Of a DNA stretch of 64,000 bases, positions 37,654 through 47,218 are shown piece after piece. The position numbers and the translations under genes were made by a program. The stretch spans positions 1 to 64,000 of the forward strand of contig JANXBE010000001.1 of NCBI GenBank assembly GCA_025060175.1. The letters run 5' to 3'. Numbering within the stretch: position 1 is the stretch's first letter; every line of letters starts with the position of its first letter. This stretch comes from Thermomicrobium sp. (GTDB lineage Bacteria; Chloroflexota; Chloroflexia; Thermomicrobiales; Thermomicrobiaceae). Under the pieces are notes generated by a model. It was given only the letters and a program-made list of their open reading frames with translations, did not search any database and had not been told where the DNA came from.

Positions 37654-38277
37654 ACGAGGGGATCGGAGCGGCGGGTGGTCTGACCTGGCAGCCGCGGGGC
37701 TACGGGGCGACTGCTGATTCTGGTCCAGCACGAGACGAGAGCGAACGCATCGACGCGCCGGGCGAGGGCGGCGCCGCGTGATCGACGCCCACGGCGAGTC
37801 GGCCCCTGATGCGCGCGCGGTGATCCATCCGACTCGACCGGGAGGACTCTCCGGGCACGTGCATCTTCCCATGGCGAACGTCAGCGTGGAGGAGGGACAT
37901 GAACCGTGAGCGGCTCCCGCGGCATCGGTTCGACTCGAGTGCCGCCACGCTGGTATTCGCTGCGCTCGCCGCGACCGTCACAGGCGCTCCCGAGGGATGC
38001 TTCGAGCAACGAACGACGCAACGCCCATGACCAGACGCCGGCCGGGAGGCGCGGGGAGGTCATCGAGAGACGCTGCAAGGGCACCCTGGCGGCATCGTGG
38101 TCGGATGGCGAGCACGACGGATCGATGACCGATGCGGACCGTACGCTGCCGACCGGTCCCCTTTCGTCTCGGCGGTTGTGCGCCTGTTGCTGCAGGAGCG
38201 GAGTGCCCAGGGTATCCGGCTGCCGACGTCGAGCGCTGTATCACGGTGCGGCCGCGAGGGTGCGACGCGCCCCGGGT
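37654..38277. other. 624-base gap without a firm gene
   Basis: No recognisable gene between the possible annealing protein and the queA stop. Long frames here are Arg-rich shadows. One small open frame with a good ribosome site is listed separately at 37899. No RNA gene or terminator was recognised. Confidence 0.5.
37899..38030 (+). CDS. Possible small ORF, 43 residues
   Basis: ATG 37899 is preceded by GGAGGAGGG with only a one- to two-base spacer, in the queA/annealing-gene gap. The product starts MNRERLPRHRFDSSAATLVF and continues AALAATVTGA, a weak signal-peptide-like profile (basic start, Ala-rich hydrophobic part), and contains one Cys. No family match is recognised and codon bias cannot decide at this length. 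It may be spurious. Confidence 0.2.
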   Translation: MNRERLPRHRFDSSAATLVFAALAATVTGAPEGCFEQRTTQRP

Positions 38278-39339
38278 TCAGAGGATCAACATCGCGTCAC
38301 CGAAGCTATAGAAGCGGTAGCGTTCGCGAACTGCTTCGCGATACGCCCGGAGGATCAATTCTCGTCCGGCGAAACTGGACACGAGGAGGATGAGCGTACT
38401 CCGTGGGAGGTGAAAGTTCGTGATCAGGGCGTCGACGACTCGCCACTGGTACCCGGGATAGATATAGAGATCGGTCCATCCAGTCAACTCGCGGACCGCT
38501 CCCTGTGCGAGCGCCTCGTGAATGGACTCCAACGTCCGCGCCGCTGTCGTTCCGACCGCGACGATCCGATGGCCGCTCCGGCGCGCCTCGAGGATGCGAG
38601 CAACTGTTTCAGCCGGCACGCGGTACCACTCGGCGTGCATCATGTGTTGCCGCACATCGTGAACCTCGATCGGCTTGAAGGTACCGATTCCAACATGCAG
38701 CGTCAACGAGGTGATGCCGATGCCTCGCTGGCGCAGTTCGGCGAGGAGGCGTTCGGTGAAGTGGAGTCCAGCCGTCGGTGCCGCGACCGAACCAGGGTGC
38801 GTCGCATAGACCGTCTGGTAGCGTTCCGGGTCGCGGAGCGGTGCCCGGATGTACGGAGGGAGTGGGACATGCCCGTACGCCTCCAACCGCGCAGTGATGC
38901 TCGGGCTGAGTTCGACGACGACCGAGCCACCGGTTCGCCGTTCGCAGATCCGCAGTGGTGCGGGCTGGACGCTCTCGCTCTCACGCGGCAGGACGTCGAT
39001 CGTCTCACCAGGCTGGAGTTTGCGTGCTGGTCGCGCGAGGGCGAGCCACACGGTCGTGCCCTCGAGGGGCTGCACCAGCAGAATTTCGACGTTCCCACCG
39101 GTCTTTCGCTTGCCGAAGAGCCGAGCGGGTAAGACCCGTGAATCGTTGATGACGAGGAGGTCACCGGGGTCGAGGAGCGACGGAAGTTCCCGGAAGACGC
39201 GATGCTCGAACGTGCCCGTCGCTCGTCGCACGACCATGAGGCGCGCAGCGTCGCGTGGCTCGATCGGTTCCTGTGCGATCAGCTCTTCGGGAAGCTCGTA
39301 TGCGTACTCGTCCAATGAAAAGGCGAGTTCCTCAGCCAT
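38278..39339 (-). CDS. queA: S-adenosylmethionine:tRNA ribosyltransferase-isomerase
   Basis: 353 residues from ATG 39339 ([20 protein letters not shown]), the penultimate-step enzyme of queuosine synthesis. Signature segments are [69 protein letters not shown], and [21 protein letters not shown]. The start overlaps the ruvB stop by eight bases. ruvB-queA coupling is common in bacteria. Confidence 0.96.
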   Translation of the reverse strand: MAEELAFSLDEYAYELPEELIAQEPIEPRDAARLMVVRRATGTFEHRVFRELPSLLDPGDLLVINDSRVLPARLFGKRKTGGNVEILLVQPLEGTTVWLALARPARKLQPGETIDVLPRESESVQPAPLRICERRTGGSVVVELSPSITARLEAYGHVPLPPYIRAPLRDPERYQTVYATHPGSVAAPTAGLHFTERLLAELRQRGIGITSLTLHVGIGTFKPIEVHDVRQHMMHAEWYRVPAETVARILEARRSGHRIVAVGTTAARTLESIHEALAQGAVRELTGWTDLYIYPGYQWRVVDALITNFHLPRSTLILLVSSFAGRELILRAYREAVRERYRFYSFGDAMLIL

Positions 39340-40393
39340 CGTTGACCGGTACCTCGACGAACCCCTCGAGCGTCCCCTGGACCACCGCTCGGTCGGCCGG
39401 ATAGGGTACACCCAAATGCTCGTACGCCCGGCGGGTGGCGACGCGCCCGCGCGGTGTGCGCTGCAGGAAGCCGAGTTGCAGGAGATACGGCTCGTAGACG
39501 GTCTCGATGGTGTCTGCCTCTTCGCTCGTTGCGGCGGCCAGGGTTTGGATGCCCACCGGACCACCGTCGAACTTCTGCACGAGCGTTCGGAGAATGAGCC
39601 GGTCGATGTCATCCAGCCCGTAGGCATCGATGGCCATACGATCGAGCGCCGTACGGGCCAGGTCCGCGTCGATGCAGCCGTCTCCCATGACCTGCGCATA
39701 GTCGCGGACTCGTTTCAAGAGGCGAATGGCGATCCGTGGTGTCCCGCGTCCTCGCCGTGCGATCTCTTCGGCTCCCTCCTGCGTGATCGGAACCTGCAGG
39801 ATGCGGGCGGCCCGCTGCACGATCGCGCACAGGGCTGGGAGATCGTAGAAATCCAAGCGATAGGTAGCTCCGAAGCGATCGCGCAGCGGCGAGGTGAGGA
39901 GGGCAAGGCGAGTCGTTGCGCCGACGAGCGTGAAACGCGGTAAAGAGAGACGGACGCTTCTCGCGGCGGGTCCCTTGCCGATGACGAGATCGACAGCGAA
40001 ATCTTCCATGGCGGGGTACAGAACCTCTTCCACGAGCCGATTGAGCCGGTGGATCTCGTCGATGAACAGGACGTCCCCAGGTCGGAGATTGGTCAGGATG
40101 GAGACGAGGTCACCTGGTCGCTCGATAGCCGGACCGCTCGTAATGCGGAAATTGACGCCCATCTCGGCTGCGATGATGCCGGCAAGGGTTGTCTTGCCGA
40201 GACCCGGTGGTCCATAGAAGAGCAGATGATCCAACGGTTCGTTTCGTTCTCGCGCTGCGCGGATGGCGATCGTCAGACTCTCCTTGACGCGGTCCTGGCC
40301 GATGTACTCGACCAAGCGTCGCGGGCGAAGTGATTCTTCGATGGACTGTTCGCTTGTGCTCGCTTCCGGTGAGACGAATCGGGGTTCGCTCAT
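39332..40393 (-). CDS. ruvB: Holliday junction branch-migration helicase RuvB
   Basis: 353 residues. Starts with a flexible N-terminus, then [18 protein letters not shown]. Walker A is [19 protein letters not shown], Walker [25 protein letters not shown], sensor 1 [20 protein letters not shown], and the winged helix ends [20 protein letters not shown]. It works with RuvA, which is not adjacent. queA is translationally coupled downstream. An extended -10 lies just upstream. Confidence 0.97.
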   Translation of the reverse strand: MSEPRFVSPEASTSEQSIEESLRPRRLVEYIGQDRVKESLTIAIRAARERNEPLDHLLFYGPPGLGKTTLAGIIAAEMGVNFRITSGPAIERPGDLVSILTNLRPGDVLFIDEIHRLNRLVEEVLYPAMEDFAVDLVIGKGPAARSVRLSLPRFTLVGATTRLALLTSPLRDRFGATYRLDFYDLPALCAIVQRAARILQVPITQEGAEEIARRGRGTPRIAIRLLKRVRDYAQVMGDGCIDADLARTALDRMAIDAYGLDDIDRLILRTLVQKFDGGPVGIQTLAAATSEEADTIETVYEPYLLQLGFLQRTPRGRVATRRAYEHLGVPYPADRAVVQGTLEGFVEVPVNDG

Positions 40394-40415
40394 CGCACCA
40401 CCCTCGTCCGAGGGG

Positions 40416-40424
40416 AGTATAGCA
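40416..40424 (-). promoter_or_regulatory. Extended -10 promoter of ruvB-queA
   Basis: Minus-strand TGCTATACT, with TATACT at 40416-40421, about 23 bases before the ruvB ATG. No -35 needed to be invoked. Confidence 0.6.
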
Positions 40425-40447
40425 CGGCGCGAACACCCGTTCGGATG

Positions 40448-40642
40448 TCAGCTCCTGACCTCAGGTGGGAGCTCGGCTTCGTCGATCAGGAGGATCGGAA
40501 TACCGTCTTCGATCCGATAACGGCGGCGACACCGGACACAGGCGAGCCGATCGTCACGCAGCTCGAGTTCCCCGTGACAAGCGGGACAGGCCAGTAGCGC
40601 GAGAAACTCCGGATCGATGATCGGTCGAGTCGCGTCGGCCAT
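40448..40642 (-). CDS. Trm112-like zinc-ribbon protein
   Basis: 64 residues from ATG 40642 (MADATRPIIDPEFLALLACP). Two zinc-binding pairs, CPAC and CVRC, flank a short beta hairpin, and the C-terminal YRIEDGIPILLIDEAE is the Trm112/YcaR pattern. Eukaryotic Trm112 activates methyltransferases; bacterial small members are uncharacterised. It sits 24 bases beyond the ruvB promoter on the same strand. The longer in-frame upstream start is less likely as a ribosome site (GGAG) precedes 40642. Confidence 0.85.
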   Translation of the reverse strand: MADATRPIIDPEFLALLACPACHGELELRDDRLACVRCRRRYRIEDGIPILLIDEAELPPEVRS

Positions 40643-41149
40643 CGGGCATGCTCCATCCTCTTTGCGGTGGATGATACCGTACGAGCGGATCGTCACCGTC
40701 CTTTCTCCAGCGCGATCTCGGTGCCTCATCGGAGCGGAGTGCGCTCGGCTGCGAGCGCACCGCGGGTCGGCGCGTCGGGTACCGCACAGGGCGACGGATC
40801 ACGCTTCTGACCGCGCACCGTAGCACCGACTGCTCCGCCCGAAGGCCGCCGTTCCGGAACGGCTCGGACACTGAGTCCGAGCATGCCGTCGGGTGCCATC
40901 GCATCCTTCGGGCGTGTCGAAACGTCCGAGCTGAGGGAACGGGGGGCGTGCTCCCCGAGGCGCAGCGATCCCGCTCGCGGTCAGGAGAGTCGGGGATCGG
41001 TCGGTGTCGCGGTTGGCCGTGACCGCCGGAGTCAGCTGACGACCATGGTGAGGCGGGAAGCGTCTGAAGGGAGCCGAGAGGCCGTCGACGTGCCTGGGAG
41101 TGCCCCGAGCGATGAGCGGCGTGCTGTCCGCCGAGCAGGTCGCAATGAG
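40643..41149. other. Intergenic, no gene seen
   Basis: About 500 bases between the Trm112-like gene and the stable-RNA unit. Frames covering it are Arg/Ser/Pro-rich shadows. A possible -10 (minus-strand TATCAT, 40671-40676) for the Trm112-like gene is the only element noted. Confidence 0.5.
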
Positions 41150-41173
41150 AAAGCCCCGGCGAGCAACCGGGGC
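41150..41173 (-). terminator. Intrinsic terminator of the tRNA-Leu/rnpB/tRNA-His unit
   Basis: Minus-strand GCCCCGG and CCGGGGC (41173-41167 with 41159-41153) enclose a 7-base loop and are followed by TTTCTC. It begins just past the tRNA-His discriminator. Confidence 0.8.
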
Positions 41174-41175
41174 GG

Positions 41176-41249
41176 GGTGCCTCACGGGGCTCGAACCCGT
41201 AACCACTGGATCCACAGTCCAGCGCTCTGCCAATTGAGCTAGAGGCACC
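41176..41249 (-). tRNA. tRNA-His (anticodon GTG)
   Basis: The acceptor stem pairs GTGCCTC with GAGGCAC. The anticodon loop CTGTGGA carries GTG between CTGGA/TCCAG. An extra 5' G (41249, G-1) can pair with discriminator C (41176), the histidine identity feature, and is encoded here. The 3' CCA is not encoded. It lies nine bases downstream of the RNase P RNA. Confidence 0.95.
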
Positions 41250-41258
41250 GTGAAGGAC

Positions 41259-41622
41259 GAGCGATGTCGAGCGAGTAAGCCGAGTTCTGTTCGTGGCGGT
41301 CATCTCTCTCGCCCGTGCGGCGCACGGACGGTCGCCTCGTCACCTCCGCGACTGCTCTCAACCTCGGGCCTGGGCGAGCAACCTCATCGCGGCCCGGTCG
41401 GAGATTGCTGCGGGGAGGATTGCCCTTTTCACCCCGGACACTGTCCGGTCGTCGTCTCTGTTGCTCTCACGTCGGCGCTCGGAAACCGACGTGCCGTTCT
41501 GGACTGTCAGCGGCGCCGGTCACCGCTGCCCTGGCTTCACGCCAGGCACCCTGCTCTCTGCAGCTCGGACTTTCCTCTGGCATCCCGTAGGATGCCAGCG
41601 ACCGCCCTGCCCGACATCGCTC
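41259..41622 (-). ncRNA. rnpB: RNase P RNA, class A
   Basis: The catalytic RNA that cuts tRNA 5' leaders, about 364 bases. P1 is closed by GAGCGATGTCG (from 41622) and CGACATCGCTC (to 41259). The universally conserved 5' block reads AGAGGAAAGTCCGAGCT, followed by AGAGCAGGGTGCC, and the 3' part contains CAGAACTCGGCTTAC just before P1 closes. All are on the minus strand. It is flanked by tRNA-Leu and tRNA-His in one apparent transcript with a promoter before and a terminator after. Confidence 0.95.
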
Positions 41623-41653
41623 ACGGTGAGGACGTGCCTCACCGGACCGGCGG

Positions 41654-41738
<85 letters not shown>

Positions 41739-41768
41739 CCGTCGAGCGTTCCAACGCTCGCAGGCACC

Positions 41769-41777
41769 AGTATACCA
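41769..41777 (-). promoter_or_regulatory. Extended -10 promoter of the stable-RNA unit
   Basis: Minus-strand TGGTATACT (TATACT at 41769-41774), about 25-30 bases before tRNA-Leu. It is likely to drive tRNA-Leu, rnpB and tRNA-His together. Confidence 0.6.
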
Positions 41778-41913
41778 CGCAGCGTCTGCCTCCGACAAGG
41801 CTCGGTGAGCACGCAGCACAGTGTCGAGCGCAGGCTGGGCGGCCGCCGCGAGCGTACACGAAGCCGTTCGACGGGTCGCGGGACGGGAGCCGCGGACTGG
41901 CGCAGTGTCTCGG

Positions 41914-43629
41914 TCACTCGCTGACTCGTGCCTCCTCCTCATAATAGTCGACACGACGAGCAGCGATGATCGCCTGGATCTCCTGCATGCCGATGCCCAG
42001 TCGATGGAGTGTGTGCCGCACCATTTCGAGTCCAGCCTCGAAGCTGGGATGGACGACCTCGGTTGCCCCGGCTTCCACGAGGCGGGTCACGAAGGCACGC
42101 CGGTCGGCGCGCGCGATGATATCGAGGGACGGATTCAAAGCCCGCGCCAGACGAACCGCTGTCTCGGCAGCGAAGGCGTCGGGAACCGCGACGACGAAGA
42201 CGCGCGCGGTCGGCGTGCCGGCGGCGAGCAGCACCTGCTCGTTGGCCACATCTCCGTACACCGTCTCGATTCCTCGTCGGCGCAGTTCGCGCACCAAAAC
42301 CGGATCGCGGTCGATGACGATGTACCGGAAGCGCCTCCGCTGAAGAACCCGGCCGACCTCTCGACCGGCCCTCCCGTAGCCGGCGATCACCACGTGCATC
42401 CGATACTGGCGGGAGGGAACGCTCGCATCGGCTTCCCGCAGGACTGGCTGTCGAGCGAACAGGCGCAGGGGCAGCTCGAGGAGCCACCGTGCGCGCTCGG
42501 TCATGGCGAGGAGAACGGTGTTGAGCAGGAGCGATCCGATGGCTGCCCCGATCATGGCGTTGTAAACTGCTGTGTCCAGGATCCCGAATTGCAGACCGAG
42601 TAGACCCAGGACGAACGAGAACTCACCGATCTGGGCGAGGAAGGCCCCGGCCCGCAGCGCGATCCCGGGTGGGTAGCCGAGTGCTGTGACGACCGCTGCA
42701 GCGATGAACCCCTTGACGACCGTCACGACCACAAGAATCGTGAGGGCGATCGGCCAGGCGTCGAGGAGGCCGATTGGATCGGCGAGGAGACCGAGACCAG
42801 CGAAGAACATGATGCCGAAAACATCACGCAGCGGTAACACACCGCCGAGCACCTGGTAGGAAAACTCCGATTCGGAGACGACGATGCCAGCCAGGAACGC
42901 TCCAAGCGCGAAAGAGAGACCGGCCCATTCGCTCGCGACAGCGGTTCCGAACGCGAGAAGGACGACGGCGAGGAGGAACAATTCGCGCGAACCGCTGCGC
43001 GCCACCAGAAAGAGCACGCGCGGCACGACTCGGACCCCGAGAACAGTGATCGCCAAGAGCGCCAGCGCAGCGATGCCGAGTGAGCGACCGAGTGGCAGGG
43101 CGATCTCCGTCCAGTCCGATGCGGTGAGCGCAGGAATGATGGCAACGAGCGGAACGACGGCGATGTCCTGCGCGAGAAGGATCGCGGCCGTCGGTCGGGC
43201 GGCCGGTTGCGCGAGCGTGCCTCGCAGCTCCATGAGGGTAAAACCGATCACGGAACTCGAAATGGCTGAGAGCTCGGCCAGTACGAAGGCCTGTGCTGGT
43301 GGCAACCCGATGGCCCAGTAGACTGCGAATGCCGCCACAAGCGTGATGCCGATCTGTAACGCGCCACCGCGAGCGACCGTCTGGCGCAGTTCGACGAGTT
43401 CGCGGAAGGAGAATTGCACACCGAGCGAGAACATCAGAAACGTCACGCCGAAGTCCGCGAAGGCCTGGACCAGACTCGGATCCCGGTGTTCCAGGATCCG
43501 GCCGAGCACGAGTCCAGCCAGGAGATACCCCATCACCACCGGCTGACGGAGCCGCGCGGCGACGAAACCGAGGAGAATGGACAGGCTCGTGACCGAGAGG
43601 AAGAGGACGAAAACGGCCTCTCGTTCCAC
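41914..43629 (-). CDS. CPA2-family monovalent cation:proton antiporter with TrkA-N domain
   Basis: 571 residues from GTG 43629, preceded by AGAGGA. About 12 membrane segments (to residue ~380) form a Kef-type exchanger: RQPVVMGYLLAGLVLGRIL, LSAISSSVIGFTLMELRGT and LLAQDIAVVPLVAIIPAL. A cytosolic Rossmann domain follows (MHVVIAGYGRAGREVGRVLQ, VIDRDP, VYGDVANEQVL), a TrkA-N/RCK-N module that senses NAD(H)-type ligands. No RCK-C (TrkA-C) domain follows, so the usual c-di-AMP binding site of such antiporters is missing. Whether it moves K+ or Na+ is unclear. Confidence 0.9.
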   Translation of the reverse strand: MEREAVFVLFLSVTSLSILLGFVAARLRQPVVMGYLLAGLVLGRILEHRDPSLVQAFADFGVTFLMFSLGVQFSFRELVELRQTVARGGALQIGITLVAAFAVYWAIGLPPAQAFVLAELSAISSSVIGFTLMELRGTLAQPAARPTAAILLAQDIAVVPLVAIIPALTASDWTEIALPLGRSLGIAALALLAITVLGVRVVPRVLFLVARSGSRELFLLAVVLLAFGTAVASEWAGLSFALGAFLAGIVVSESEFSYQVLGGVLPLRDVFGIMFFAGLGLLADPIGLLDAWPIALTILVVVTVVKGFIAAAVVTALGYPPGIALRAGAFLAQIGEFSFVLGLLGLQFGILDTAVYNAMIGAAIGSLLLNTVLLAMTERARWLLELPLRLFARQPVLREADASVPSRQYRMHVVIAGYGRAGREVGRVLQRRRFRYIVIDRDPVLVRELRRRGIETVYGDVANEQVLLAAGTPTARVFVVAVPDAFAAETAVRLARALNPSLDIIARADRRAFVTRLVEAGATEVVHPSFEAGLEMVRHTLHRLGIGMQEIQAIIAARRVDYYEEEARVSE

Positions 43630-44361
43630 CGTCGTTCCTCTACTCCGCTTCGGAGCGGCTTTCTCGCCGCGCTGCTGCAGCATACCAAGTTGGAAACACG
43701 ACGGCCCGATCCGGTGTCGTCGTGAACCCGTCCGACGTCACTCCGCTTACCGCTCCGAGGACTGCGTCGCTCTTTCCGAAAGTCGGCGGGGTTTCCTCAG
43801 GATGGAGACGAACGGTAGCGCGAAACAGGTGCTCGCAGGGAGTATCGAGTCATCGACGGTCGAGCGACGGCGACCAGAGCGCCTGCGCCGGTCCCGTGCG
43901 CGAGAGGCAGCGTGAGGTCAGACCGGACGGCGGTTACCGCGGAAGCGTGCCTCGCTGCTGCACGCGGCCACGCAGATCGCGGTTCCTGGGGACATGTGGC
44001 GTCACGGCAGAGCGTTCGCGATCAGTGCTCGGCAGGACGAAGGCGGATCGAGCGCATCGGGGTACGGATGCTCGAGTCGCGCCTCATTCGTGTCATCCGC
44101 GCTCTGTACCGTCCGAGGCAGGCTCCGTCGCAGTGCGAGGACTGCGCGTGGGGTGGCATCGTCACGGCCAGCGCCACCGATGCGCTGGCGGTACCCGTCG
44201 TCGGTTGACGGGGGGTTCTCGGTACGCCCACGCCGAGGGAAGGAGCGCTCGCGTCTGGCGGCGTGTGGTTCCCCTCGGTCGTCACTGACCACGGAGGACC
44301 GGGGCCGTCCATGCGCTGAGCGGCGACACCCGGGAATGTGGTGACTCGCTCGACCTGCCAC
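43630..44361. other. Gap of ~730 bases without a gene
   Basis: It lies between the divergent antiporter and alaS genes. Open frames are short, Arg-rich and lack ribosome sites. I looked for a T-box leader before alaS and found no T-box sequence. Confidence 0.5.
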
Positions 44362-44390
44362 TTGACGCGGTGAAGTGTACGGACGATACT
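44362..44390 (+). promoter_or_regulatory. Promoter of alaS
   Basis: TTGACG (44362-44367) and GATACT (44385-44390) are 17 bases apart. A second -10-like TAGAAT at 44434-44439 has no matching -35. Confidence 0.6.
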
Positions 44391-44392
44391 AC

Positions 44393-44402
44393 TGTACGTA
44401 CA
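44393..44402 (+). promoter_or_regulatory. Palindrome TGTACGTACA at the alaS start region
   Basis: A perfect 10-base palindrome beginning two bases after the -10 box, so it spans the expected transcription start. Extended by one base, TGTACGTACAC differs at one position from TGTACGAACAC, the minus-strand core of the rplI-dnaB and dnaN leader elements. Confidence 0.45.
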
Positions 44403-44517
44403 CTGAGGCATGGAGGCGGATGCTGCTCTCCGCTAGAATCGTGATTCGCGAGTGCATGCCGCAGCGGGAGTGTCGATGACGGCTCGAGCGAGCCGGAGGG
44501 TTGGGAGTTCGAGCGAC

Positions 44518-47157
44518 ATGAAGAGCAGCGATATCCGCCGTGCCTTCGTGGAGTTCTTCGCCGAACGGGGACACGTCCAGGTTCCGAGTTCGTCGCTGAT
44601 CCCGACTGACCCGACCGTTCTCTTGACGACGGCCGGAATGCAGCAAATGGTGCCGTTCTTTCTCGGCCTGGAACGCCCGCCGCACACGCGGTTGACCTCG
44701 ATCCAGAAGTGCTTTCGAACCGTCGACATCGACGAGGTCGGTGACGAGAGTCACCTGACCTTCTTCGAGATGTTGGGCAATTTCTCGGTCGGCGACTACT
44801 TCAAAGCGGAGGCGATCAGCTGGGCGTGGGAGTTCCTGACCGAGCGTTTAGGCATTCCCGCGGAGCGCTGGTATCCCACGGTGCATCCGGACGATGCGTT
44901 TTCCTACCAGTACTGGCGCGACGTGATCGGAGTGCCTCCTGAGCGGATCTTCACGTTGGAAGACAACTGGTGGGGGCCGGTCGGGGCGACCGGACCGAAT
45001 GGACCGGACTCGGAGATCCACTACGACCGAGGCCCTGAATTCGGCTGCGGACGGCCGACCTGCGGACCAGGATGCGACTGTGGTCGCTTCCTGGAGACCT
45101 GGAACCTCGTGTTCATGGAGTTCTATCGCGAAGCCGATGGCACGCAGCGGCCGTTGCCACGGAAGAATATCGACACCGGCATGGGACTCGAACGGATCTC
45201 GCTCATCATGCAGGGGGTGGATTCCGTCTTCGAGACGGACCTCTTCTATCCGATTTTGACGGAGGCAGCGTCGATTGCCGGTGTCCGGTACAAGGAGGAC
45301 AGGCGCGTCGATCGTTCGTTGCGCGTCATGGCTGATCACGCCCGCGGTGTCGTCTTCCTGGTCGGTGATGGTGTTTTTCCGAGCAACGAGGGACGCGGCT
45401 ACGTGCTGCGTCGCGTACTCCGACGGGCCGTGCGGCATGGGCGGCTGCTCGGCATCGAGCGTCCCTTCCTCGGACGACTCGCGGACGTCGTGATCGAATT
45501 GTTCTCGCTCTATTACCCGAACCTCGCAGAGCAGCGGGAGCGGATCCATCGCGTGATTGCGCACGAGGAGGAGCACTTCCAGCGCACGTTAGCGACGGGC
45601 TTGGCGCGTTTCGAGACCGTGGTAGACGAGGTGCAGCGTTCCGGTGAGCGGGTCATTCCCGGGGACGAGGCGTTCCGACTCTACGATACGTTCGGCTTTC
45701 CGTTGGAACTCACGGAAGAGCTCGCGCGAGAGGCTGGTCTGACGGTCGACCGCGAGGGATTCCAGCGAGCTCTGGAACGACAACGTCAGGCGAGCCGAGT
45801 CAGCATGGGGCGTTTCGCCGATACGCAGCGCCAGCGCGCGGCATTCTATGCCCAGTTCGCTGGCCGACCCACAGAGTTCGTCGGCTACGAGCAGCTCTCG
45901 AGCGAAGCCGAGGTGTTGGGCATTCTCGGGATCGACGAGCGACGTCAGGAAGCCCTGGCTGGGGAGGAAGTCGAAGTCATACTCGACCGGACGCCCTTCT
46001 ATGGCGAGTCAGGCGGGCAGGTGGGTGATACAGGGGAACTGCGTGCAGAAACAGGGGTCTTCATGGTGCAGGATACCCAGCGTCCGACGCCCGACCTGAT
46101 CGTCCACCGGGGCAAAGTGCGCGAAGGGTACATCCGAGTCGGGCAGCGCGTGTTTGCGATGGTCGATGCCGACCGACGGGCGGCGATCCGCCGGAACCAT
46201 ACGGCGACGCATCTGTTGCACGCGGCGCTGCGCCGGGTGCTCGGAGCGCACGCTGCCCAAGCGGGGTCACTGGTCGCTCCCGATCGGCTCCGGTTCGATT
46301 TCGCGCATCAGGAGGCGGTGCGCCCTGCTCAGCTTCGCGAGATCGAGGAACTCGTCAACGAACAGATCGTCCGAGACCAGCCAGTCGAGGTAGCGCACCG
46401 ACCGCTGCGCGAGGCGCTGGCGCAGGGCGCCATCGCACTGTTCGGAGAGAAATACGGGGAGATCGTTCGAGTGGTCTCCATCGCAGAGTTCAGTACGGAA
46501 CTTTGCGGTGGCACCCACGTGCGACACACCGGCGAGATCGGCTATTTCCTGATCCTCGACGAAACGAGTGTGGCCAGTGGCATCCGGCGTATCGAAGCAG
46601 TCACCGGTCCGGCAGCTGTGCGGGCAGCTCGCCGGATGGTGGATCTGGCGACGGAAGCGGCCCAGTTGCTGCACGTTCCCGTGGAACGACTACCGGAGCA
46701 GGTGGGACGGTTCCAGCAGCTCATCCGCGAGCAGGAACGGGAGATCGCGCGTCTGTCGGCGGAACTGGCTGTCGAGCGGGTGGCACCTCTGGTCGAGGCG
46801 GCTGATCGCGTCGACGGCTTCCGCATCATCAGTACGCGCATCGAAGTCTCCTCGCTCGATGTGCTCCGTCGACTGGGAGACCGGTTGCGGGAGCGCATCG
46901 GTTCCGGGGTGGTCATTCTGGGTACGGCGATCGATGATCGCCCCACCATTCTGGCGATGGCGACCCGCGATGCGGTGGAGCGCGGTGTCCACGCAGGACG
47001 AGTGGTGCAAGTCGCGGCTCCGGTGCTCGGAGGGCGAGGCGGTGGGCGTCCTGACGTGGCGCAGGGCGGTGGGGCTGATGCCTCGCGACTCGACGAAGCG
47101 CTCGCGGTGGCGCGTGCTGAAGCTGAGCGTCAGCTTCGCGGCGAGATGACCCGTTGA
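44518..47157 (+). CDS. alaS: Alanyl-tRNA synthetase
   Basis: 879 residues from ATG 44518 (MKSSDIRRAFVEFFAERGHV). ATG 44476 is in frame and has GGGAG five bases upstream, so it cannot be excluded. The class II catalytic core includes FFEMLGNFSVGDYFK, WNLVFMEFYRE and GMGLERI. The editing domain has NHTATHLLH and CGGTHVRHTGEIG, whose His and Cys residues bind zinc. A coiled segment and a glycine-rich C-Ala domain end the protein. It attaches alanine to tRNA-Ala and clears Ser/Gly errors. Confidence 0.96.
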   Translation: MKSSDIRRAFVEFFAERGHVQVPSSSLIPTDPTVLLTTAGMQQMVPFFLGLERPPHTRLTSIQKCFRTVDIDEVGDESHLTFFEMLGNFSVGDYFKAEAISWAWEFLTERLGIPAERWYPTVHPDDAFSYQYWRDVIGVPPERIFTLEDNWWGPVGATGPNGPDSEIHYDRGPEFGCGRPTCGPGCDCGRFLETWNLVFMEFYREADGTQRPLPRKNIDTGMGLERISLIMQGVDSVFETDLFYPILTEAASIAGVRYKEDRRVDRSLRVMADHARGVVFLVGDGVFPSNEGRGYVLRRVLRRAVRHGRLLGIERPFLGRLADVVIELFSLYYPNLAEQRERIHRVIAHEEEHFQRTLATGLARFETVVDEVQRSGERVIPGDEAFRLYDTFGFPLELTEELAREAGLTVDREGFQRALERQRQASRVSMGRFADTQRQRAAFYAQFAGRPTEFVGYEQLSSEAEVLGILGIDERRQEALAGEEVEVILDRTPFYGESGGQVGDTGELRAETGVFMVQDTQRPTPDLIVHRGKVREGYIRVGQRVFAMVDADRRAAIRRNHTATHLLHAALRRVLGAHAAQAGSLVAPDRLRFDFAHQEAVRPAQLREIEELVNEQIVRDQPVEVAHRPLREALAQGAIALFGEKYGEIVRVVSIAEFSTELCGGTHVRHTGEIGYFLILDETSVASGIRRIEAVTGPAAVRAARRMVDLATEAAQLLHVPVERLPEQVGRFQQLIREQEREIARLSAELAVERVAPLVEAADRVDGFRIISTRIEVSSLDVLRRLGDRLRERIGSGVVILGTAIDDRPTILAMATRDAVERGVHAGRVVQVAAPVLGGRGGGRPDVAQGGGADASRLDEALAVARAEAERQLRGEMTR

Positions 47158-47218
47158 CCCGACCGGAACGCCGTCACTCGCCGCACCGCGACGAACGGTG
47201 ACGCTGGGAGGTGCTGTG

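Noticed and set aside
40554-41303. 249-codon minus-strand frame over tRNA-His
   Set aside because: It runs through the tRNA-His gene and its terminator, so it cannot be a real coding region as drawn.
43684-44475. T-box riboswitch before alaS
   Set aside because: The long leader invites the idea, but neither the T-box sequence (TGGTACCGCG-like) nor a stem-I AGTA bulge was found, and the best promoter lies close to the gene.
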